Shown here piece after piece: positions 34,960-44,900 of a DNA stretch of 64,000 nt. The notes beneath the pieces were generated by a model. The model worked only from the letters and a program-made list of their open reading frames with translations. It was not told the DNA's origin and made no database searches. Position numbers and translations under genes: made by a program. The DNA lies in assembly GCF_027942865.1 (NCBI RefSeq), contig NC_134509.1, positions 18,184,267 through 18,248,266 of the forward strand, written 5' to 3'. The DNA is from Odontesthes bonariensis. Lineage: Eukaryota; Chordata; Actinopteri; Atheriniformes; Atherinopsidae. Every line of letters begins with the position of its first letter. Position 1 is the first letter of the stretch.

Positions 34960-35130
34960 CGTCGTCAGCAGGCTCGTGCGCGGCGGACAGCTCCCAGGTG
35001 CTGAAATGTGTCCTGCTGCTGCTCGGCGACGTCCGCGCGGGGACAGCTGAGACAGCAGCTGTGATTGGTCCACGAGAAGAAGCGTTTTGATCAGCCATTG
35101 GCTGCCCGGAGCGTCAGTCAGAGCGCTGCG
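34960..35130 (-). promoter_or_regulatory. wdr17: Probable wdr17 noncoding first exon and CpG-rich promoter
   Basis: The first coding exon of wdr17 has an acceptor only 6 nt before its ATG, so an upstream exon must exist. On the minus strand a strong donor (GACG followed by GTAAGAGC, with GT at 34959-34958) ends a GC- and CpG-rich stretch at about 34840-35130. This is the only such island between wdr17 and hmgb2. The upstream edge near 35130 is a guess. No TATA box is evident. Confidence 0.5.
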
Positions 35131-35344
35131 TAAAGCTTCCTGCAACATTTCCACCTTAAGAACTGAAATCTACGGTGATTGTTGCCAGAATCCAGAACAT
35201 TTAAATCTTTTTATAATCATACAACATTAAATCCTTAAATGACCTTAAAGTAGCTGGTAAACATCATGGAGCAGTTCATTAACCTCAAACATGTTTCAAC
35301 ATGAATATAAACCCAGAATCTGAGGCAGAAACAGAGTTTGTTCA

Positions 35345-35960
35345 GTTCTAAGCAGCTTTAAATTGAATATCCGGTCTGAGCTCCTTTATTCTCCAGCACA
35401 CCCTGAACCCTCTCAGACGAGCTTTCTGTCCTTTCTTTAAGGAGTCTTCAGGAATAGTTCTCCAGGCTTCTTGAAGGACATCCCAAAGCTCTTCTTTGGA
35501 TGTCGGCTGCCTTTTGTTCCGTTCTCTGCCAACATGATCCCACACTGCTTCAGTAATGTTGAGGTCCGGGCTCTTGGGAGGATTCATCCCTCCATCAGAC
35601 CTGTTGCCACTGATTTTCAGCCCACTTCTTGTGTCCTTTGGCACAGCTCAGCCTTTTCTCCCTGTTTCCCTTCCTTAAGAACGGCTTCTTGACAGCCACC
35701 CTTCCATGGAGCGCATTTCTGATGAGGCTTGGGCCAACAGCAGATGGATCAGCTGAAGGTTCAGATGCATCTCTCAGCTCCTGTGTCAGGTCTTTGCTGG
35801 ATTTTTTCCTCTTTCTTAAGGACATCACTTTCAGATCCTGTTCATCTGCTGTAGATAGTTCTTTAGGCCTGACACTTCTTATTTTGTCCTCCAAAGAGCT
35901 AACAGCTCTTTGGGAATCACCTTGTTGCTGCAGAAATCCTATTTTCTGTCTGTCAAACTG
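35345..35960 (-). pseudogene. Internally deleted Tc1-like transposase
   Basis: The N-terminal part (35595-35894, minus) has an HTH-like segment and RNALHGRVAVKKPFL-type sequence. The C-terminal part (35348-35600) has PPKSPDLNITEAVWDHVGRE, the region of the third catalytic acidic residue, followed by RLRGFRVCWRIKE. The middle, including the second catalytic Asp, is gone, and the parts are in different frames. It lies between wdr17 and hmgb2. Confidence 0.85.
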
Positions 35961-36662
35961 TGTTATCTTTGGTGATTTTCAGTGATGCAACTAAAGAAAT
36001 GGGAGCAAATGATGTGTCTCTGTGACAGGCTGCTGGTAACAAAGTGCCTAAAGAGCCCATTTAAAATGGCTTCTTTGCTAAGTTGTCTGTTATGTGTGGA
36101 CACAACACTGGTTCATCCATTAAATCAGGTATTTAGACAAACAGTTCACAAGTCAGTTAAGTGACAAAATGCATACAGGAGCAGGAATGGACAGAAAATG
36201 GCCAAAGAAAAACTCTGAAGTGGCAACAGTTCTCCAGGATTTGAGTCTTTAAAAAAAAAAAAAAAGTATGGTTGCTTGGAAGAAAACAAAACTTTTACAC
36301 ATGAACTGTAGATCATCTGATATTCAGAAATCAGGTTACTGCTCAGAATCTGGATTTGACTCCCATGATGCAATTCTTCCACTCAAATAGTGGTAAATCA
36401 GTTTGATTTTTAAAGTTCAGCTTTCCTGGTCAGAATTCACATAAATCTTTTAGGTGTTAAAAAAAAAAAAAAAACACGTATAAGTATTTACATTAGTATA
36501 ATGTATTTAAAATGCACCATTTTAGTGTTCAAACCGTCTTTAGTGCCCTGAACATTTTCCAGCTAGTAGACATCAAACCCGTGAACTTCAGCAGCTTTGA
36601 GGCTGAAACGGCAACCTGTAAAATACTCACATGTCCACACGTTTATAATCAATATACAAAAT

Positions 36663-36668
36663 TTTATT
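36663..36668 (-). terminator. hmgb2: hmgb2 poly(A) signal
   Basis: Minus-strand AATAAA about 440 nt past the hmgb2 stop codon, followed by T-rich downstream sequence. It gives a 3' UTR of ordinary length for HMGB2. Confidence 0.55.
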
Positions 36669-37108
36669 TAAAAAAAAAAAAAATTCGTTCTACAAGTTGC
36701 ACATTAAAAATGGCTGCAAAACATTTTTAATCAAACTACAAATAAATCCTGGTAGTAAAATGACAGTGAAGGAAACAGCACCACTACAAACAGAAAACAT
36801 AAGCAGTGCTTCTGAGAAACAATATTTAAAGAAAGAAAAACTTCCTGCCGTCCGCAGCTGCAGTCCGGTTAAATAGCAACGAGGATCTAAGATGTAACAA
36901 CCCCGAGTTCAGCAGAAAACTTCCAACAGAAGTGGACTAAGAGGGTAAAACTAAATCCCTGAATTGGATGTGGGGGTGTAAGGGTGGGGTAACAGGTCCA
37001 GCAGACCAACAGGGACAGCAGGCTATACTGTTGCAATCATCCACTCAAAAATAAAGGAGTTAAGCTGAACAATGCATCGCAAACTTCACATCATTTAACA
37101 CAAACTGC

Positions 37109-38053
37109 TTAATCATCATCCTCATCGTCGTCATCTTCATCCTCCTCTTCGTCGTCATCATCATCGTCGTCGTCATCGTCGACTGGCTGAGCTTTCTTTG
37201 CGGGGGGCCTGCCGGGGCCACTCTTCTTCCCGGCGTCACTCTTCCCTGAACCTGCCTTGGCTTTGTAGGCAGCGACGTCCTGAAGGGGAAAAGCATTAAT
37301 GTTCCACTCAAACGGACCACTCCTCACCCCACAGACACACACACACACAGGTAACAGGTGGTACCTTCTCATATTTCTCCTTCAGTTTGGCAGCCTTGGC
37401 CTCATACGGAGCCTTGTCTTTGGATCCCTGCGTGGACCAAAGCTCGCCGAGCTTCTTGGCGATGTCGCCGATGGAGATGCCAGGGTGCTCCTCTTTGATC
37501 CGGGGACGGTGGTCGGAGCAGAAGACAAAGAAAGCAGATCTAAAGATGGAAAGAAAAACACTGGTTAAAGCCTGAAAAAAAAAAAAAAAAAAACTTCCAT
37601 TATCAACACATAAATAAACCTGAGTTAGTTTAACTTACGGGGGCCTCTTTGGGGCGTTGGGGTCCTTCTTCTTCTTGCCCTTCTTGGCACCTTTAGGAGG
37701 GACGTATGTTTTCATCTCTCTGTCATATCGGACCTTGTCAGTCTTGGCCATATCTTCAAACTTCACCTTCTCCTTGGCTGACATGGTCTTAAAATAAAAA
37801 TTCACTGATCAGTTTCTATCCTAAGTTAATATAGAAAAATACAAAGTCGGGAGAAATTTCAGCTTCAAAATGGCTAATTCGTGTAAATAAGTACTGGCAG
37901 CCCTACCTTCCATCTCTCAGAGCACTTCTTGGAGAACTCTGAGAAGTTGACGCTGGTCCCTGGGTGCTTCTTCTTGTGCTCCTCGCGGCAGGTCGCCACA
38001 AAGAAGGCATAAGACGAGGTTTTTCCTCTGGGCTTATTTGGGTCCTTTGTCAT
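37109..38053 (-). CDS. hmgb2: High mobility group protein B2 (HMGB2-type)
   Basis: HMGB2 is a nuclear, non-sequence-specific DNA-bending chromatin protein with two HMG boxes and an acidic tail. Coding exons are 37907-38053, 37639-37787, 37365-37539 and 37109-37279, in total 642 nt (213 aa; human 209). Box A starts at KDPNKPRGK and box B at KDPNAPKRP. The redox cysteines of the family are present at residues 22, 44 and 106. The tail is 23 uninterrupted Asp/Glu residues (191-213). The [15 protein letters not shown] linker and proximity to wdr17 (both 4q34 in human) favour hmgb2 over hmgb1. Whether it is the a or b teleost paralogue cannot be settled here. The ATG exon has an acceptor at 38068-38067, so the 5' UTR is split. 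Confidence 0.96.
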
Positions 38054-38825
38054 GGTTGCAATTAATCTAAAATACAATGATCAAAAACAACTTAAGCTGC
38101 GGTAACAACAAAAAAATTAAATACAATATTGGCATGTGGTTTTATACTTTAAAGTTAAGAGAATATCAATCCAGGCGAATATTCGTCGTCGTGTTGTGCA
38201 AGCAGACGCCCAGGGGTGTTTTCAGGCTCTAATCGGATTTCTGCCTCTTGGACAAAAAGACGCGACTCCATTTTGTATCTTCCCGCCTAAACCCCCAACT
38301 GTGCCCAAAACTTCCCCAATAAAGTCGCCGAACACCAGACGCCCCACTTTGCACACAACCCGCTGACCATGCTCCGTCTGCACCCTCAACGGCCAACGAC
38401 CGCGACTCGGAACAGACCAACGGCCTCGTTCTTACTTTGGACTCGGGAGCTTCCGTCGTGTAGCGGCTAAGCTACCCGACCAAATGGCGTTTCAACTGCA
38501 TGTTGCGCACTAATTCGAGCACACAGAAATAGACCATAAAGCCCGTTTAACGACATCGAAATACTCCTAAAACGTAGCAGTTTTTACCATCGAATAAACG
38601 CACACCGAAACGTTTCTTCAACATCGTCGATTTAAGTTACGCTGTCATTTAAACAAACAAGTTAAAAGCCTCTTAAAAGTTCACTAAAGGCGATTTAACT
38701 AATAAAGAAAACTAACGAAACAACACGTATACATTACTACAATCTACCAAAGTCAACATGGATTACTTTAAGCAACAAAATCTCCTAAATATAGCAGATT
38801 TAATACAGAAAGAGCGACCGCTTAC

Positions 38826-38890
38826 CTGTTCGCTGAAAGACTAGTTGTAAACGAGTGAATGAGGAAGAACGGGCAACTGTTTTGTCACCG
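38826..38890 (-). other. hmgb2: hmgb2 noncoding first exon
   Basis: On the minus strand a strong donor (AACAG followed by GTAAGC, with GT at 38825-38824) lies upstream of the coding exon whose acceptor is at 38068-38067. A noncoding exon 1 followed by an intron of roughly 760 bp fits the known vertebrate HMGB2 layout. The 5' edge is approximate. Confidence 0.6.
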
Positions 38891-38950
38891 TCTGCGAGGC
38901 TGAACTAACTTGACTAAACTAGTTCCCTGACTCCTCCCTGCCTTTAGTGG

Positions 38951-39105
38951 ATTGGCAGAAATTGAGCATTTAAATTTAAACACTGGGCTTGATGCGGATT
39001 CTGGGCAGCGATTGGTTGGCTTCACTGAGTTCAAACCGTCAAGTTTGTGTGCATCTTCTGTCCGCTGATTGGCTGCGCTGGACTTTTAAATGTACGGCGC
39101 GAAAA
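38951..39105 (-). promoter_or_regulatory. hmgb2: hmgb2 promoter with CCAAT, CHR-like and E2F-like sites
   Basis: Upstream of the hmgb2 first exon, three CCAAT boxes read on the gene strand (ATTGG on plus at 38951-38955, 39011-39015 and 39068-39072). A CHR-like TTTGAA lies at 39035-39030, and an E2F-type site (minus-strand TTTTCGCGCC) at 39105-39096. Phased NF-Y sites with E2F or CHR elements are typical of cell-cycle promoters, and mammalian HMGB2 is proliferation-linked. Binding is inferred from motifs only. Confidence 0.5.
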
Positions 39106-41983
39106 GACTCCCTTTGTTTGCTGCCTGCCAAATTGTCTTAATATGCGGCTGCTCAGCCGAGGGTCGAGTTGTGTTTTTAACCGTTTGTTTTCAAGAAGGC
39201 TTAGGAAATATAAAGCCGAAATAAGAGGAGCCAAGCTATCCTTATTTAACTCAAGTGAAAAACAAAACCGCTCATGTTTTAACTACATCAATGTTAAATT
39301 GAAAATAAAACTTCAGGATTTTCGCCTCAGCTTCTATGGCTTTGACATACAGTCTATGCTCGTTTTTGTAACACGAAAATCACTTTGATTACCAACCAAA
39401 AACTTAAATAACGTCCTTTTTACGTTCTGTGAACAATATGTTGGTTAAATAGAGAGATCTATCTGGCTATCTTAGCCACAGACTGCATGAAAGCAATGAT
39501 TAAAAAATCATTAAATAAAAAAAGTATTTATCCTCCTGTTTTTTAGGTAAAAGAACATTTTTCTGCTCAAAAGATTAGAAATTAACCAAACTAATCCAAA
39601 CAACATTTTAAATACCTATCCTTTATATTGTATGTACCTGAACTCTTGTTGTGACGTGTGTTTTGCATGAAATGTTGGAAAATGTCTTCCTATGACTGAT
39701 TAAAAGGTTTTAACTCTGCCTGCAAATAAAGGACAGAGGTGGTCTGAGTAAAACTGTAAGGGGATGCAAACCAACCTGTAGTCCTGTGTCAGTCTAGCAA
39801 AGATCTGATCATTTTACCTTGTAATTAACATTCTACTTAATTATGGAGGCTAACGTGACACCTCAGTGCCCCAGTTTTCCTTTTGTTGGGACAAATGGTT
39901 TCATCCAAATCTATTCGTCACTAACTGAGCACGACCCTTGACTTGGTTTACAACACCACAAACTAACAAGACATTTGGTCAATGCAAACTTTTTTATTTT
40001 ACTAGCATTTGTCTTGACCTTGTGGTGTTCTGCGTGAGGCTGAACATCATTTTCTTCATGGATATCTGCAACACAGGAACCCTCCACTAAAGATCAGCAA
40101 GTTCAAAATGCAAATGTCCTGAACCAGTCGAGAAAGTGAGCTGGAAACAGGAAAATTATTGAGAGCAGGTCCCCAAATCCATCCAAGAAACCCAAGATGA
40201 AGCCTCCGGTGACCATCTCAGACCACTAACCAGGAAGCAGTTCGCTGCCCGATGAGCAGGCAAACGTGTGTGGTGGACCACATATAAGACTCAGTAATCA
40301 TGTGTGTCCTCCCCATCAGGAAGCACGTTAATAGCATGTGTGAGTGAGGACTAACGAGCCTACAGAGGCTGGATGGAAGAGGACACGTTTCATCCTGTCT
40401 GAGCTCAGCAGCTCGAACATTTGAAACGGTTGTGATGATGTTTTCCAGATATTTGTTCATCACAGACTGACCTACATCTCATACCAGTGCTCCTCTACCT
40501 GTGCAGCCACTGAAAGGTGTGAAAGACACAAGTTGTTTGATTCATTTTAGGAAAACAAACACTTTCTGACCTTTTTTTTTCTGGGAATCCTTATTTTTCT
40601 AAGATTCAAACCCACTGACACAACAATGAAGTAATTAGAAATAATTATTTTATATTGAAATAATAAAACCGTTGGATCTGACACCAGATTTTGGCTCCCA
40701 CAAGTCCTCAGAAATGGTTTATTTATACATAATTATACATAAAGTGCCCATTGTCGACTTTAACTGTGGCTCAACTATAAAAAGAACATTACAGGCCTTT
40801 GGCATCATTTATGAAGTAGTTTTAAATTAAATTAAAGCCTCCTGGAACTTCCAAACTTCTTCCATTTCACAGTTAATGAGGCCACAAAGCTGCTGGATCA
40901 GCCGAAGCTCTGATCATTTCACATTTCTGGACTTTTTGATGTGATCGAACACAGGTGTGGGCCCGATAAACTCATGGACTCTGTTTAAAACTGTCTGACA
41001 GATAAGTACCACGGCAAAGCAACATGCTCAAAAAGTTTAGATTTGACACTCTGATGATGATTTAGAGAGTTTTAAAGAGGAAAATCTCCAATAAAAGCAT
41101 GCAGAGGTCCACATGGTGAGCAAAGCTTCTGGCCCTAATCTTTTGGTCCTTATGGCTCAGTTTTGGCACCTGAAAGCGTTATGTGGCCAAGATGTGATAA
41201 ACCGGCTCTGAACTGGGTTACAGCTCGAAGGAAAATGCAGATTTCTGCCACGTTCGATCCAGAAAGTATGAGACAGTTTGAACTATTTTTCACTTTATTA
41301 AGATATAATAAAGTTAGCTGCAGTTTCTAATGTGTAGAAGTTAAATACACTTTAAATTGTGTTCTCTGAATTATTATTGGAACAAATGTAAAGTACATTT
41401 TTAAATACACAAAAATAGTCAAAAGTTCAAGTTAACTAAGCGTTACCCCTCTAGATTAGACTAACATGTAATATATATTTCCACAAAGGCAGCCACACCT
41501 AAAGGCATGTGTCGGGCCTGCTCTGAGTGCAGCTCTGGAAGCAGAATATGTCCTGAACTGGAGGAAGTGGGAGACTGATAAGGTTTCAAACTGGGACCGT
41601 AACAGAGAAGAAGGAATTAGATTATCTGTAAACCGATCTGTGAGGAATTCTCAGCTAATGACGGTTTACAGACAAACTGTAGGCCCCTCTTTAGCCGGAG
41701 AGCAGTCCCATGACCCCCCTCACATACTCTCCATCAGTAAACAGCTTTAAATATAGTCCCAAAGTTCCGCGCACTCTCATGTGACACGCGCTAATTTAGG
41801 CTCCGCACTCCTGTTCAGCAGGTGGCGACACAAGGCCGGTTTCTCCTGTTCGGAGTGAAGGGAAAGAAGCTCCGGTTCCAGTTGTAGTTCTGAGCTGTTC
41901 TTACCCGAGGAGGCGGAACCGGAGTACAGAGGAGGGTGTCCACAGTGAGGTGCAGTTGTTCTGTCTGACAGCTGAGAGACGAC
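39106..41983. other. Intergenic region between hmgb2 and pmm2
   Basis: About 2.9 kb between divergently transcribed genes. No protein similarity, tandem array or transposon terminus recognised. The last 150 bp before the pmm2 ATG are GC-richer and presumably hold its promoter and 5' UTR. Confidence 0.45.
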
Positions 41984-44900
41984 ATGAGTGAAGCTGCTGT
42001 GGACACGAGCACGCTCTGCCTCTTTGATGTTGACGGCACGCTCACAGCCGCGAGACAGGTGATTAGCGTGCGTATGTGTGAGAATATTAATCCAACAACT
42101 GAACTCCATTCATAGAAACATATGACTGTGCTGTCTGTCAGGGCAACTTCCGGCTCCACGTAGCTACGGAACAACAATGCTCTCCGTGGAATAAATACTT
42201 CTGTTTCTGTTAAACGGCATTAAAATTTACAAGCAAACTATTACAGCTAAATTATGAGATATGTTATAATCATTCAAATGTATTTATTTACTTTGCAGTA
42301 GTTACGGGCTTTGGTAACGTAGCACAGACAGTTTGTTAGCTCTAACCAAACAGGAAGTGTTTCTGACGGAAAGAAATATCCGAAACACTTGTAGTTCTTT
42401 TGAAAGTCCACCCTTTTAAAATAAAAAATAGCGACTCTTTCCGTCAGATTATTCAATTCAGTCGTATATATGGGTTCTGTTGCTACATTTCCAGTTTAAA
42501 AAAACCGTCTTTCGTCGGCAAAAATAAAGCATTTGGCTCAAATTGCGCTGATGCTAACCGTGTTTCCGTAGGATTCTGCTAGCATTTTGCTACCGACTGG
42601 CTCCAGTATCACCTGTCCCTGTCGGTAAATCCTGTCTAACCGTCGTTCTGTTAAAAACAAACTAAACAAAGAAGTCCAGTGAAAAATAAAGACATCAGCA
42701 ATGATCTCAGAGAAGCGGTTGTTGCTGCCCATCAATCTGGGAAGGGTTATAAGGCCATTTCCAAACTATTTGGAGTCCATCATTCTACAGAGAGAAAGAT
42801 TATTCACAAGTGGAAAACATTCAGGACAGCTGTCAATCTTCCCAGGAGTGGACGTCCCAGCAAGGTCACCCCAAGGTCAGAAACCCAAGAGCTACATCTC
42901 AGACTCTACAGGCCTCAGTTAGCATGTTAAAGTTCATGACAGCACAGTTAGAAAAAGACTGAACAAGTATGGCTTGTTTGGAAGGGCTGCAGGAGAAAGC
43001 CTCTTCTCTCTAAAAAGAACATGGCAGCACAGCTTAGGTTTGCAAAGCTGCAACTGAACAAACCACAAGACTTCTGGAACAATGTCCTTTGGACAGACCA
43101 GACCAAAGTGGAGATGTTTGCTCATAATGCACAGCAGCACGTTTGGAGGAAACCAAACACAGCATATCAGCACAAACACCTCATACCAGCTGTCAAGCAC
43201 GGTGGTGGAGGGCTGATGAGCTGGGCTTGTTCTGCAGCCACAGGACCTGGGCACCTTGCAGTCATTGAGTCCACCATGAACTCCTCTGGATACCAAAGTA
43301 AAAGACTAAATATGTCCTTTAACTGCCGTCACTGCAGATACATTCAGTTAAACTTCTCTAAAGAGCTTCCAAAGAGAATCTGATGCCTCAAACTCCAGAA
43401 GAGATACCAGGTTCTTTATGCAGGTGTGTGTTCTGTGTCAGACTGTAAGGAGGTAAAACTGTGTGTGTTTTCAGTGTGTGACTCCAGACATAGCAGAGTT
43501 CCTGGAGAAGTTAAAAACTCGGGTTCGAGTCGGAGTCGTAGGAGGCTCAGACCTCATCAAGATCAAGGAGCAGCTGGGGAGTGACGGTGAGGGTCAGGGT
43601 GGGGCAGGTAAACACCTGCTGTGTGGAATCAGTGCGACTCTGATTTTCTGCTCGTTTTATGTGTGCAGTCATTCAGAAAGTGGACTACGTGTTTGCTGAG
43701 AACGGTCTTGTGGCCTACAAGAATGGACAGTTACACTCTGTGCAGGTGAGATAATGAACTCTAGGATACTGACACTGTATATGACATTTGGACTGTTTGC
43801 CCACCTTATCTGTGGTGTAGCCTCAAAACGACACAAAAACACCCTGAACATGGTGCTGTTGGGTCACGTGAAAGGCCACAGGAAGTTCACTTTGTCTGCT
43901 TGCTGTTGTCAGTCCATTCAGGCTCACATGGGAGAAGAGCTGCTGCAAGATTTCATCAACTTCTGTCTCAACTACATGGCCAAGATCAAACTGCCCAAGA
44001 AGAGGTAGCTGCACACTTAGCAGAGGCAGAATCCCAGCCTGGAGGTGTGCTGGAAGCTGTAGACGTGTTTAAATGTTAAAAGTGTTCACAGTGATGACCT
44101 TTCTCAGGGGGACATTCATTGAATTTCGTAACGGCATGCTGAACGTGTCGCCTATCGGACGCAGCTGCACACAGGAAGAAAGGAAGGAGTTCTACGAGCT
44201 GGATCAGGTGGGTCACACATGTTTACTGCATCGCTCCAGGATGAACCGGTTCACTCAGGCCACTTGTTCAGTTCACTGGGGGTAAATTAAGTCAAAGAAG
44301 TGATCCCTGCAAGGCTCTAAATGTTTTATTTTTTATTTTCCAGAAAGAAAAATTCAGAGAGAAGTTTGTTTCCGTTTTAGAAGAAGAATTCAAAGGAAAA
44401 GGATTGTCGTTTTCAATTGGTGAGTCAGCAACACGGTTTGTATTTAACCCTCTGAAGAGCAGAGGTCCATTTCACGAAGCAGGTTTAGTGAAAACTCTGA
44501 GTTTATTAATCCTGAAATGAGGGAAACCCTGAGTTTTCCGTTTCACAAAGGGAGGTAACTCAACCCCGAGAAAGAGGGGTAACTCCAGCCTGTTTCACAA
44601 AGAGAGGTAACTTAAGCTCTCGGTCAGTTACCATAGTAACAGACTCTCTGAACCTAACCAGGTCGGGACCAGGTTTTCCTCAAGAAACCTCGAGTTTCTT
44701 TCTGTCTCCGCCCTCTTTCAGCCACACACGCCATTTGATTTCCTCATTCATTCAGTCAGCAGAGCGAGTTCTTCTACTTCTAGAAGTCCATTAGGTACAG
44801 TAGGAGGCGACTTTTTTCACGAACATGTCCTTTTGACAACGATCCCGTGGATGAAGGTGCAGCATTATTGCGCAGAGAAATAAATATTCATCAGGAGATG

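Noticed and set aside
42938-43296. 120-codon minus-strand ORF
   Set aside because: Antisense shadow of the Tc1 transposase relic in pmm2 intron 1.
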